64,000 nucleotides of DNA from Candidatus Bilamarchaeum dharawalense (GCA_902386555.1 CABMJJ010000009.1:275680-339679), one strand, 5' to 3'. Positions 43,881 through 52,221 are shown, counted from the stretch's first letter. Numbers and translations: made by a program. Notes: a model not told the origin generated them from the letters alone.

Positions 43881-44946
43881 ATTTCAGCTTTTCTATGCCG
43901 TCCAAACATTGTTCGATCCACTTTATGTCAAAATTACCCATGTGAGCAACCCGTAAACCATTATCAAGGTAAACTCCCCTTGCTCCAACGATCTTTATTC
44001 CATATTCTGAAGCGAGTTTTGCTTTGACAGTTTTTGCCTGTTCGGCATCCTTGCAGACAAACCCAGTAACAGTATTTGATTCGAAATCTTTCTCGGCCAT
44101 TAATTGGAATCCCATTTCAATGAGGCGTTTTCTCGTGTAGGCTGCTGCATCACCATGACGTTTTACTGTTGCTGGGAGACCTCCTTTCTGATCAAGAATA
44201 TCGAATGCTTTTTGCAATGCCCAGAACAGGGAGATGGCCGGTGTGTTTGGTGTTTGCTGGTCTTTTTCATAGCGCTTTTTGTGCCTCTTAAGATTCATGT
44301 AATATCCTGGGATTTTGTCTCGTTTGGAAAACTTGTCCACGGCCTCTTGGCTTAAACCCAAAAGAGCCATTCCAGGTGGGGCACCGATACCCTTCTGACT
44401 GCCAGTAACAAAACCATCAACATGGAATTCTTTCATATTGAATTCAGTACCTGGCCAGGCAGAGATGCCATCCACTATGGTGAGCATGCCCTTGGACTTG
44501 GCATATTTGCAAATTTCTTTAATGTGATTTCTTACACCGTAACCAGTTTCATTGTAAACCATGGAAAGTATTTGGGCGTGGCTGTTATCGATGTGTTCTT
44601 TTGCTCTTTCGAGGTTCCATCCTTTTCCGCCATCTAATTTGTGAGCAGTGGCAGTGGAATAGAGACCAACTGTTTCGAAAAGATGATCGCCAAATTCTCC
44701 GTTGGGAAAACAAACTGCCGTTTCTGATTTTTCACAAAGGTTAAGTGCCAATGTCTCAAGACCAAGTGCACCTGAACCAGTGATCACATAGGCCTCCTGG
44801 GCACCAAAATATCCTTTCAACCGCGTGCACAAATCCGCATAAAGTTTTGTAAAATCGCCACTGCGGTGAGTTATCATTTCCTTGCATTGTGCCTTTGATA
44901 TTTCATCTAAAACTGGAACCGGTCCGGGAGCTAAAAGTATACCCAT
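43879..44946 (-). CDS. Class V aminotransferase (serine/alanine-glyoxylate type)
   Basis: 355 aa PLP enzyme. APGPVPV at the N-terminus and ITGSGALGLE form the cofactor-phosphate site. DGISAWPGTEF has the Asp that pairs with the pyridine N, and GSQKGIGAPPGMAL carries the Schiff-base Lys. The C-terminal GVYLDNGLRVAHMGNF holds the substrate Arg. This pattern fits serine-pyruvate or alanine-glyoxylate aminotransferases; a phosphoserine-type role is possible. GGTGA lies just before the ATG. Confidence 0.88.
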   Translation of the reverse strand: MGILLAPGPVPVLDEISKAQCKEMITHRSGDFTKLYADLCTRLKGYFGAQEAYVITGSGALGLETLALNLCEKSETAVCFPNGEFGDHLFETVGLYSTATAHKLDGGKGWNLERAKEHIDNSHAQILSMVYNETGYGVRNHIKEICKYAKSKGMLTIVDGISAWPGTEFNMKEFHVDGFVTGSQKGIGAPPGMALLGLSQEAVDKFSKRDKIPGYYMNLKRHKKRYEKDQQTPNTPAISLFWALQKAFDILDQKGGLPATVKRHGDAAAYTRKRLIEMGFQLMAEKDFESNTVTGFVCKDAEQAKTVKAKLASEYGIKIVGARGVYLDNGLRVAHMGNFDIKWIEQCLDGIEKLK

Positions 44947-45077
44947 AGTTTCACCATTAATCGAATAGTAAATGCAAATAGGAAAAGGAAAATTATAAAC
45001 AAATGCCCGAATTTATGCTGAAAACATATAACACCACAAACAGCCATTTAAAAATACTCTGGATTAATAAAAACAGT

Positions 45078-45884
45078 ATGAACGGCAGAGATAATGATGC
45101 AAAAGGAAGAAAAACAGTGCTCATGTATGACCTTACAGCTGGAACCAGAACACCAGAAACTGGAATATTGAGTACAGGAGATAGATCACGCGTAACCCTG
45201 GCCATAGCAGTACCAGCAACATTGGCAGAATACCTTAGGGGTATACCCCCAATAAATGAGAAAACTCCTGGAATGATAGCAACCGATCTTGTCAGAGGGA
45301 TTATGGCGTGGTCAAGAGAAGCTGGCCTGAAGGGGATGGATGGGAAGAGAGTAGCACTAAGGGAGCTTCAGTGTAGCATAGTTGAACAACTGGATTTGGA
45401 TGCTGCAACCAAAACAGAGCTCAAAGAAGGATTTGCTGCTGCATTGGTTATATCAAGAGCCTTGTATGATGCTAAAGTCTCTGGCCATGTTAGTCCAGAT
45501 GATGCGATAAAAATTTTCAAATATGCCAGAAACCAAATAGAGAGACATGGGGAAATGCTTGAAGATGGCATGGGAAGACGGGTGGATCTGGCAGAATTGA
45601 GTAGAGTATTTGAATCAGAAGCCAGAAGATTTACAGTGAACCATCGGGCACTTGAATTAGTGGTGTGCCAAGATGGCCAGCACCCGGAATATCAGACAAA
45701 AGTACCGATAATGGAACCAGTAACCCAAGGAGATTTGACAATGCTTTTACTTAATCAAGCAAATGACATAAATCGAAATGTTCGCAGACATTTGCTTGGG
45801 CATGAATATGGAAAATATAATTTAATCACTGCCAGTGTTAGCGAGGAACTTGCTCGTTCCAGAGCAGGTGGCGCAGTGGCATGA
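45078..45884 (+). CDS. Hypothetical helical protein
   Basis: 268 aa from ATG 45078 (MNGRDNDAKGRKTV), which has ATTTAAAAATAC ~27 nt upstream; the longer ORF to 45003 reads through that TATA box. The body is mainly helical and acidic/basic mixed (EQLDLDAATKTELKEGFAAALVISRALYDAKVSG; FKYARNQIERHGEML) without signal peptide or membrane segment. No domain recognised. Its stop is 1 bp from the convergent HTH gene. Confidence 0.65.
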   Translation: MNGRDNDAKGRKTVLMYDLTAGTRTPETGILSTGDRSRVTLAIAVPATLAEYLRGIPPINEKTPGMIATDLVRGIMAWSREAGLKGMDGKRVALRELQCSIVEQLDLDAATKTELKEGFAAALVISRALYDAKVSGHVSPDDAIKIFKYARNQIERHGEMLEDGMGRRVDLAELSRVFESEARRFTVNHRALELVVCQDGQHPEYQTKVPIMEPVTQGDLTMLLLNQANDINRNVRRHLLGHEYGKYNLITASVSEELARSRAGGAVA

Positions 45885-45885
45885 T

Positions 45886-46233
45886 CTACCATTGTCTGAT
45901 CTGTCCCTGAACCATTAAAGAGAATGCTCGGCTTTTTTCCAGAATGGCATTCTTGATCATTTTTTTGTCTTTAGTTCGATAGAGAAATTCGTATCCTCCG
46001 CCGAGCTTATTTTTTTGATCTCGTTCGACAAGAGTTTTATCAACCAGTGATGTTAAAGCACGTTGGACAACAGAGCGATCCCGTTTGGCAATTTTTGAAA
46101 TCTCGGCAACAGTGACCCAGTCCTTTCTACCAAGTAGGTTTATGAATATACTAACCTCTTGTTTGGAAAGGCCAAAGGAACATTGAAGTAGATCTTTGAC
46201 CGACAGATCGATGCAGGATAGATTAAGGTTCAT
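45886..46233 (-). CDS. Winged-helix regulator (TrmB/MarR-like)
   Basis: 115 aa. FGLSKQEVSIFINLLGRKDWVTVAEISKIAKRDRSVVQRALTSLVDKTLVERD is a clear winged HTH of the TrmB/MarR type, followed by a beta wing (GGGYEFLYRT) and a C-terminal dimerisation helix. It is divergent from the glutaredoxin gene. A 7-bp inverted repeat with TTGTGCAA half-sites lies in the shared region and could be its operator. Confidence 0.82.
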   Translation of the reverse strand: MNLNLSCIDLSVKDLLQCSFGLSKQEVSIFINLLGRKDWVTVAEISKIAKRDRSVVQRALTSLVDKTLVERDQKNKLGGGYEFLYRTKDKKMIKNAILEKSRAFSLMVQGQIRQW

Positions 46234-46289
46234 AATATCAACAAAAGCATTTGTGCGCTTTTCATCAAAAAAAACATTACTTGGTTCTT

Positions 46290-46321
46290 TTTAAAAAACG
46301 TTTGTGCAACATATTTGCACA
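46290..46321 (+). promoter_or_regulatory. TATA box and operator candidate of the glutaredoxin gene
   Basis: TTTTTAAAAAAC (46290-46300) is ~28 nt before the ATG at 46323. TGTGCAA-CATAT-TTGCACA (46303-46321) is a perfect 7-bp inverted repeat lying between TATA and the start, where a repressor would block polymerase. A related half-site TTTGTGCG occurs at ~46249, near the start of the divergent HTH gene, consistent with autoregulation. Confidence 0.6.
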
Positions 46322-46322
46322 T

Positions 46323-46685
46323 ATGACCAGTCAGGATGAATTGGAAAAAATAAGAAAGAAAAAATTACAGGAGTTGAGAAATATGGCAAATGAACCAGAG
46401 GTTATCGTTTATTCTACACCCAGCTGCCCCTACTGTGTTCGGGCAAAAGAATATTTAACAGCCAGAGGCATCAAATACAAAGATTACGATGTCTCAGTAG
46501 ATAGGAATAAGGCAAAAGAAATGGTTGAAGCAAGCGGCCAGATGGGCGTACCCGTACTTCAGATTAACGGGAGAGTAATAGTTGGATTTAACAGACCCCT
46601 TATTGATGATGCCCTAAGCAAAAAGCCGCTCATGAAGAGAGAGGATTTGATCCAGAATATTGCATTCGATCCATTCAGTAAATGA
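46323..46685 (+). CDS. Glutaredoxin with N-terminal basic helix
   Basis: 120 aa from ATG 46323; the ORF-track start at 46251 is upstream of the TATA box. Residues 27-110 are a glutaredoxin: IVYSTPSCPYC with the CPYC redox pair (C35, C38), MGVPVLQINGRVIVGF with the cis-Pro, and an ending helix. The N-terminal TSQDELEKIRKKKLQELRNM is an added charged helix resembling the start of archaeal PDCD5-type DNA-binding proteins. Cytosolic thiol-disulfide exchange is likely. The 3' end overlaps the convergent 46675 gene by 11 bp. Confidence 0.9.
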   Translation: MTSQDELEKIRKKKLQELRNMANEPEVIVYSTPSCPYCVRAKEYLTARGIKYKDYDVSVDRNKAKEMVEASGQMGVPVLQINGRVIVGFNRPLIDDALSKKPLMKREDLIQNIAFDPFSK

Positions 46686-47472
46686 CAATAACTGGCTCGT
46701 AGTATTTTCTTACATTGCCGCCATAGACACGACTATCAAGCATCCGAGAAAGCTCGGTTTGGGCTTCTTCCTTGGATCGATTCAACCAACCCAGTTTCAT
46801 ATTAAGACGGATAATTCTGCCGGGAATCAGGTGTCGGGTTGATTTGGGTGGAAGAGGGGTGTGTGCTTGGGCTGTTTTTATTATTTCCTCTTTGGTATAG
46901 GATCGTCTTATCAAAATGGATTTACTAAGATTGGTTAGTTTTTGAACTTCTTCTTCTGGTATGTAATCCATGGAATTTTTATCAAGTAGAGAAAGAATGT
47001 AATTTTGCTCTTCAACCATTTCCATTAGTTTGTAGTTGCCAGGATTGAGTAGGTGGCATTCTTTTTCTTTTGAAACAAGCATGAACGGTGCTTTCAGATT
47101 GTTAACTGCTTTTCTTCCAACTTCGTAATCTACTTTTTCGTGTTTAAACGAATCTAATTTGAAAATTTGGTCTGGTTTTGATGCGACCATGGGAAACCAG
47201 GTGCCGACCTTGATTTCATCTTTCATATAATCCACCACCTGGCAGGTGGCGTGGGGACATTCGATTATTTCAAGAACCTTAAGACGATGATTGCCATCAA
47301 GCACTACACCAGTTTTTCCATCAACAATTAGCGGGTCAACAAGATGACCGATATTCAACATGGCTTCCTTGAGTCGCTTGAGATTTTGAGAAATAACTTG
47401 TTCGTGAGAAAGAAGGGATTTGACTTCTCTTATTTCTAAACATTTTAGCATTTCTTCAACAAGCACGTTCAT
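46675..47472 (-). CDS. ParB/sulfiredoxin-fold protein, possible serine kinase (SerK-like)
   Basis: 265 aa. LIVDGKTGVVLDGNHRLKVLEIIECPHATCQVVDYM is the ParB/Srx nucleotide-binding core (DGNHR). VGTWFPMV follows as in archaeal free-serine kinases, which phosphorylate L-serine for O-phosphoserine-based cysteine synthesis. The C-terminal half is less conserved. A TATA-like GTTTTTAAACAGG ~26 nt upstream supports the start. If it is SerK, it would supply O-phosphoserine, a substrate used by some PLP cysteine synthases. Family assignment moderate, reaction inferred. Confidence 0.6.
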   Translation of the reverse strand: MNVLVEEMLKCLEIREVKSLLSHEQVISQNLKRLKEAMLNIGHLVDPLIVDGKTGVVLDGNHRLKVLEIIECPHATCQVVDYMKDEIKVGTWFPMVASKPDQIFKLDSFKHEKVDYEVGRKAVNNLKAPFMLVSKEKECHLLNPGNYKLMEMVEEQNYILSLLDKNSMDYIPEEEVQKLTNLSKSILIRRSYTKEEIIKTAQAHTPLPPKSTRHLIPGRIIRLNMKLGWLNRSKEEAQTELSRMLDSRVYGGNVRKYYEPVIVIY

Positions 47473-47571
47473 AATCTCACTCTCACAACACCTGTTTAAA
47501 AACTTTCGGAGTTTAGATCGGCAAACGACGGTTTTTTGAGTTTAATTTCACCGTGCGAAATTATTACTAAA

Positions 47572-47610
47572 GTTTTGCCAAAATTTGCGAGAGCAGATTT
47601 TTAGCAAAAC
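47572..47610. repeat. 39-bp palindromic repeat
   Basis: GTTTTGC/GCAAAAC enclose AAAATTTGC/GCAGATTTT (one mismatch) around GAGA. It aligns with the reverse complement of 19012-19048 (shared GCCAAAATTT and CAAAC ends), making a two-copy dispersed family. The surrounding gap 47473-47752 otherwise holds only hairpins and no credible gene. Confidence 0.5.
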
Positions 47611-47660
47611 AAATGCAACAGAGCGAACTTCGTCCACTTGTTTCATTTTCGTTCCTGAGT

Positions 47661-47694
47661 GTTCACGCCGAGCCTTTAGGTGAGGCCAGTGAAC
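47661..47694. repeat. Hairpin GTTCAC...GTGAAC
   Basis: GTTCAC-GCC ... GGC-CA-GTGAAC with an inner CCT/AGG forms a stem of about 12 bp. It is immediately followed by AAAAATG, as in the sequence before SRP54 (GTGAACAAAAATG). It lies downstream of tRNA-Gly on the gene strand and may help end the transcript. Confidence 0.45.
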
Positions 47695-47697
47695 AAA

Positions 47698-47762
47698 AAT
47701 GCGACCGCCAGAACGTCGCAACGTTCTGTGGTCAATTGAAGCGAGGCTTCAATGCGACCGCC
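47698..47762. repeat. Twin-hairpin element with duplicated tRNA-Gly 3' end
   Basis: AATGCGACCGCC occurs at 47698-47709 and 47751-47762; the second copy contains the tRNA 3' acceptor strand. Between them are AGAACGT/ACGTTCT with loop CGCA (47710-47727) and ATTGAAGC/GCTTCAAT with loop GAG (47735-47753). The 53-bp spacing and twin hairpins match the thermosome elements. The tRNA itself stays intact. Confidence 0.7.
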
Positions 47763-47823
47763 GGGAATTGAACCCGGCCCGCGAGATTGGCAATCTCGAA
47801 TCATACCGATAGACTACGGTCGC
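47753..47823 (-). tRNA. tRNA-Gly (GCC anticodon)
   Basis: The minus strand folds into a standard 71-nt cloverleaf. The acceptor is GCGACCG/CGGTCGC with discriminator A. The anticodon arm is CGAGA-TTGCCAA-TCTCG, giving anticodon GCC. The T arm is CCGGG-TTCAATT-CCCGG, and a 4-nt variable loop separates it from the anticodon arm. The D stem has a weak terminal pair. No CCA is encoded. No intron is seen. The 3' end is duplicated downstream by a palindromic element. Confidence 0.93.
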
Positions 47824-47864
47824 AAAATAAGTATGTCAAAAATGTAAGCAAATGAATATAAAAG

Positions 47865-48206
47865 CTACTTTAACCCAAGAGTTTTCTTTACCTTATCAAT
47901 GACCGATGGTTTTGGACGCACCACTTTCAAAACCGTGCCCCGTTCTATCGTAGGTTGGATTTTCAAAATCTGCTCCTGCGTCATCCTATTCTCCTTTAGG
48001 GTTGGATTGTAAACAACATATTCATTGGGAGGCTTGGGAGTGTCCTTCAAAGTTTTCCTGCAGTATGGGCAAACGTCATAGTGTGAAGTTCGTTTTTCAA
48101 GCTCCATTTCTTCTTCTGTTTCAAAATGATAGAAAGTACTAACTGTAGTTTCGAAAAATTTATTGCAAAAGGGGCATTGGATAATCCCGTTCCAAGTGAT
48201 GGTCAT
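47865..48206 (-). CDS. Small zinc-ribbon protein
   Basis: 113 aa. CPFC near residue 11 and CPYC near residue 46 form a four-Cys zinc-ribbon. The remainder is a basic tail (ERGTVLKVVRPKPSVIDKVKKTLGLK). A TATA-like AATTTATAAATT is ~26 nt before the ATG. Its target, perhaps nucleic acid or ribosome, cannot be told. Confidence 0.75.
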   Translation of the reverse strand: MTITWNGIIQCPFCNKFFETTVSTFYHFETEEEMELEKRTSHYDVCPYCRKTLKDTPKPPNEYVVYNPTLKENRMTQEQILKIQPTIERGTVLKVVRPKPSVIDKVKKTLGLK

Positions 48207-48313
48207 GATTAGGTTTTAAGTTGAAAATTTATAAATTAATTTTTTGGTACCATTTTCCAAAGAAGGTACTGCGGAAATGACCTCCCGAAATTGTTTAATA
48301 ATTCAAATGGCAT

Positions 48314-49474
48314 ATGGAAACCATGGGCATGAGCAAAGGGTCCTACCTCAAACGAATAACTTCCAATATGCACATGCGCAGCATCGAAGTTGGAGAAAAA
48401 TTAGATGGTAGTTCGCCACCTTCAGTTTTTGTTGGCAGCTTTGGCTATCCGAAAGTATATGTTGGTCCGATGATCAGTCCGGACCAGGGAGACACGGCTA
48501 TACTGGACACACCAGAAGTCTGGATTCCAAAAAAGAAAACCCAGGAAGACATAATCAATTTTAGATTGGGTCTGGTACGAGGAAAGCAGGTGGTTGGAAT
48601 TCAGGAATTGAACAACAAACTGGTACAGAAACTTCAGGAGATAACACTGGCAACCGGATCAGTACAAAGTGAAGCTCAGTTTCATGGAAAACCAAGGGGA
48701 TTTACCTTCGATGCGGAGCATGCTCCATTCGGTCCAAGTGCCAGCATAGATAAATTTGAGATTGATAATGTAAAATGGCACCCGGATTTGGAAAAAGTAT
48801 ATTATGATACGGACTTCAAAGCAGCAGATGCGGCGGTTGAACTTTACAACGAAGGTATTCTTTTCTCCCAGATTCAGAAGGCCCTGTCCACCGGAACCAT
48901 GGGTGTAGGAAAAAACAGAAAGCTGGTGCCAACCCGCTGGTCCATAACAGCAACCGATACCATACTGGCAAATCATCTTTATGATGACATCAAATGGAAT
49001 GAGATTATTGATTGCTATGAAGTGTACGAATTTTCCAGTTTGAACAATTATTATGCCATAATTCTAACTCCGACACCGTGGCAATATGAATGGCTTGAGG
49101 CATTTATCCACATAATGGATAATGAAGAATTGATCTATTCAGACTACGAAGGCACCAGAGGGAAGGATGGATATTCTGTTGTCGGTGGTTGTTATTACAG
49201 CTGCAAATTCGGAGTTTTGGAAGCGTTAAAACGAATGAGGAAGCAGTCTGGAGCAATCGTACTACGTGAAGCCTATCGCGGCTATGTTTCACTTGGAGTT
49301 TTCAATGTGAGGGAGAATGTGAGGAATGCAATGAAACAACTCCCGAGAAAGTTTGCAGATTTTAGAAGTGCCATGAACTATGTTTCAACCAAACTCCGTT
49401 TGCCGATTTCACGCTTTGTAGACCAAAGCGCTTTGATTAAAGATATGTTGAACTACAAACAAACAACATTGTAG
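48314..49474 (+). CDS. nreA: DNA repair protein NreA family, without zinc finger
   Basis: 386 aa (Met4 or Met6 could be the start). PPSVFVGSFGYPKVYVGPM, STGTMGVGKNRKLVPTRWSITATD and YEFSSLNNYYAIILTP are NreA hallmarks, a PCNA-linked archaeal repair family. Most NreA proteins begin with a CxxC...CxxC zinc finger and end in a PIP box. Here the N-terminus goes straight into the core and the end is LNYKQTTL, so both are missing. FolC follows 9 bp downstream. Confidence 0.88.
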   Translation: METMGMSKGSYLKRITSNMHMRSIEVGEKLDGSSPPSVFVGSFGYPKVYVGPMISPDQGDTAILDTPEVWIPKKKTQEDIINFRLGLVRGKQVVGIQELNNKLVQKLQEITLATGSVQSEAQFHGKPRGFTFDAEHAPFGPSASIDKFEIDNVKWHPDLEKVYYDTDFKAADAAVELYNEGILFSQIQKALSTGTMGVGKNRKLVPTRWSITATDTILANHLYDDIKWNEIIDCYEVYEFSSLNNYYAIILTPTPWQYEWLEAFIHIMDNEELIYSDYEGTRGKDGYSVVGGCYYSCKFGVLEALKRMRKQSGAIVLREAYRGYVSLGVFNVRENVRNAMKQLPRKFADFRSAMNYVSTKLRLPISRFVDQSALIKDMLNYKQTTL

Positions 49475-49483
49475 GCGGGTTTT

Positions 49484-50818
49484 ATGGAAAATGGAACGGT
49501 CCAATATTTATATTCGTTAAAAGGCCATGGGTCAAAGTTGGGTCTTGATCGGATGGAACACCTGCTGACTGCGCTGGGCAACCCGGAAAAATCATTCAAA
49601 TCAGTTTTAGTGGCTGGAACAAATGGCAAGGGATCCACAGTCGCAGCAATCTATTCCATATTAAGGCAATCTGGATTTGTTGTTGGCAGATATACCAGCC
49701 CCCACATTACTTCACTGAATGAGAGAATTGTTGTGGATGACCAACAGATTAGCGATGAACAACTTTTCGTAATAGTAAATAGAATAAGAAAAAAAATAGA
49801 AACACTGAAAGACCAGGAAGGATTTGAACATCCGACCTTTTTTGAATTGACAACAGCTGCAGCATTCCTGTATTTCAAAGAGATGAAGATTGATTTTGCA
49901 GTTTTGGAAGTTGGAATGGGCGGGCGGCGGGATGCGACCAATACGGTTACGCCTTTGATCTCAGTAGTAACAAATGTTTCATTGGAGCACACTAAAATTT
50001 TGGGAGATACCATAGAGAAAATTGCATGGGAAAAAGGCGGGATAATAAAAAATAATGGAATTTTGATTACCGCTGCAGAAGGCAGCGCACTAACCACCCT
50101 GGAAAAAATCTCCAAAGAAAAAAAATCTGGAATATTTGTAGTTGGCATGGACATTACCTACAAAAGTCGTCAGCAAACCATGACAAGCCAGAAATTCAGC
50201 GCGGATGTTTTCGGAAAACAGATGGATCTGGAACTGAATCTTTTGGGCGAGCATCAGATAAAAAATGCATTGTGCGCTCTTGGAACTGTTTCAATTATGC
50301 AGCAGACTGGAATTCAGATTCCAGAAACTGCAATTCGAATGGGGTTGAAAAAAATAAACTGGCCAGGAAGAATGGAGATTATCCAACAAAACCCAGTTGT
50401 TATTTTGGATTGCGCTAAGGACGTAGAAGCTGCGAGAAATTTAAACAAAGCGATAAATGAATTGAAATTAAAAAAATTAATTCTAGTGGTTAGTATTTCT
50501 TCTGATAAAAATATTCCTGAAATGATTGCTGCCTTGGCACCACTGGCGACCCAGGTAATTATTACAACCCATAGGGTGATGGAACGGGCAGCAGACCCGC
50601 AGATCATTGCAACTGAATTGAAAAAATATAACAAACCATTCCAGGTTATTTTGGATGTGGGAGATGCGGTGGAAAGTGCGATTAAAATGGCGGGATCGGA
50701 TGGAGCTGTGCTTGTAAGTGGATCGGTTTTCACAGTTGCCGAAGCTAGACAGTTTTGGTTCGAGAGCAGCCAGCCAAAATTAGGGCTGGACTTGAACGAT
50801 ACGGTCCTAAAAAAGTAA
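49484..50818 (+). CDS. folC: Folylpolyglutamate/dihydrofolate synthase-like Mur ligase
   Basis: 444 aa. AGTNGKGSTVAAI is the P-loop, SPHITSLNERI the substrate loop, and TFFELTTAAAFLYF, VLEVGMGGRRDATN and SLEHTKILGDTIEKIAWEKGGI are FolC/Mur ligase motifs. The C-terminal domain has LVSGSVFTVAEARQF. It adds glutamate to folate, or to a related pterin or cofactor in archaea. Adjacent to nreA and probably cotranscribed. Confidence 0.92.
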   Translation: MENGTVQYLYSLKGHGSKLGLDRMEHLLTALGNPEKSFKSVLVAGTNGKGSTVAAIYSILRQSGFVVGRYTSPHITSLNERIVVDDQQISDEQLFVIVNRIRKKIETLKDQEGFEHPTFFELTTAAAFLYFKEMKIDFAVLEVGMGGRRDATNTVTPLISVVTNVSLEHTKILGDTIEKIAWEKGGIIKNNGILITAAEGSALTTLEKISKEKKSGIFVVGMDITYKSRQQTMTSQKFSADVFGKQMDLELNLLGEHQIKNALCALGTVSIMQQTGIQIPETAIRMGLKKINWPGRMEIIQQNPVVILDCAKDVEAARNLNKAINELKLKKLILVVSISSDKNIPEMIAALAPLATQVIITTHRVMERAADPQIIATELKKYNKPFQVILDVGDAVESAIKMAGSDGAVLVSGSVFTVAEARQFWFESSQPKLGLDLNDTVLKK

Positions 50819-50846
50819 TATAAAACTTCAGGTTCCATTTGTCAAC

Positions 50847-52130
50847 ATGAATTATCGCTATATTTTTCTGATTTTGATTTTACTACAGATGAGTGCTGTT
50901 TATGCGGATTGCATAGGATATCATGAAGTTTTTGATGTCAGAGTTTTGGATGCAAAAAATAGAACGGTAGAGGGAGTGGTGGTGCAGGTCAAGTTTGATA
51001 GGGGTGCATCATTTGGAGATAAATATTTCACCACCCAACCACTCAAAACAAATTCCCAGGGAATAGTTCACTACGATATTCTGAACCAGGGTACCAACAC
51101 CAGGGTCATTGACTGTAATATTGTGATAAATGTATCCATAGGGGGAACATCAGAAACAAAAACGATCGTAGTAAGTGAACACGGATCAACCGTGAATATT
51201 TGGATGTCGCAACTATACCCAGCCAGATTCTACGTGAGAGATCAGTACAAATCAGGATTGGAAAATTCAACAGTAAACGTTGATGTATGGGGGCCAGGAG
51301 TAACCGACAGTAAGGGTATGGTAAAGGGTTACCTGGAAACCGGAAACCACGAATATTTTGCAAGTTACTTGGATGCCAGTTCATCTGGAACATTTGAAGT
51401 TAAAGATGATACTGATTTCGAAGTTATTTTCCCATACTATCCAGTTGACATTGAAATCACTGATGATACTGGAGCACCGTTAAACGCAACATTGAAACTT
51501 CTGGACCAGACTCTTGTTCTTCCAAATGGCCATTTCCAATATCCAAAAATGTTTGGGCAGCAGGTGCCTTTTGAAACCGAGTACCTGGGAGTAATAGTAT
51601 CTGGGGTTATACAGCCTGCAATTGAACCAGAGATAAAAATTCGCTATGATACTCATGCACCAACCATATCAGAAGTAAAATCATTGAGTGAGGAAAGTCG
51701 GCCGAGATTAAGTATAACAGCCACGGATACTGGCATCTATGCAAGCGGATTGGATGTTTCAAGTATGAAGGTAACCTATAAGACTGAACCGTCAACCGAG
51801 AACGAAGCCTGGCATCCTGCAGTTGTATTTACCACAGCGAAAAACACATTTACAGCAGAATTCCCAGAAATGGCACCAAACACCATTGTTAAGTTCAGAG
51901 TCGAGGTAAAGGACAAGGCCAGCAACCGAGCAGAAATAGACGGAAAGTTCACAACCATGGTTGTACAAAACCCACAAAACACCACTCAAAACGATTCAAA
52001 TCCACATACAGATCCGCAGCAAGACCAGGGAATACCACTTATATACATAATTGGTGGTGTATTTTTATTAGTTTTGGCAGTTATTTTGGTAATTAAACTA
52101 AAATCTAAAGGAACAGGTGGGAGTTCATAG
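50847..52130 (+). CDS. Secreted Ig-like surface protein with C-terminal anchor
   Basis: 427 aa. Signal peptide MNYRYIFLILILLQMSAVYA, then at least three Ig/CarboxypepD_reg-like beta domains (FDVRVLDAKNRTVEGVVVQVKF; ARFYVRDQYKSGLENSTVNVDV; ITDDTGAPLNATLKLL). An Asn/Asp/Gln-rich linker and a C-terminal helix IPLIYIIGGVFLLVLAVILVIKL with a Lys tail follow. A TATA box immediately follows folC (TATAAAAC, ~26 nt before ATG). An S-layer-associated or adhesive role is likely. Confidence 0.75.
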   Translation: MNYRYIFLILILLQMSAVYADCIGYHEVFDVRVLDAKNRTVEGVVVQVKFDRGASFGDKYFTTQPLKTNSQGIVHYDILNQGTNTRVIDCNIVINVSIGGTSETKTIVVSEHGSTVNIWMSQLYPARFYVRDQYKSGLENSTVNVDVWGPGVTDSKGMVKGYLETGNHEYFASYLDASSSGTFEVKDDTDFEVIFPYYPVDIEITDDTGAPLNATLKLLDQTLVLPNGHFQYPKMFGQQVPFETEYLGVIVSGVIQPAIEPEIKIRYDTHAPTISEVKSLSEESRPRLSITATDTGIYASGLDVSSMKVTYKTEPSTENEAWHPAVVFTTAKNTFTAEFPEMAPNTIVKFRVEVKDKASNRAEIDGKFTTMVVQNPQNTTQNDSNPHTDPQQDQGIPLIYIIGGVFLLVLAVILVIKLKSKGTGGSS

Positions 52131-52221
52131 GGATTATCTTTATAAATTGTGTGTATTATAGTATAAACACGTGCGTTCATAAATTACAATAAAATAAGTA
52201 TTTGATATAAGGTGGTAAAAC

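Noticed and set aside
47547-47645. 32-codon minus-strand ORF (MKQVDEVRSVAFVLLK...) between tRNA-Gly and the SerK-like gene
   Set aside because: It overlaps a palindromic repeat, is very short and has no ribosome site or homology I recognise.
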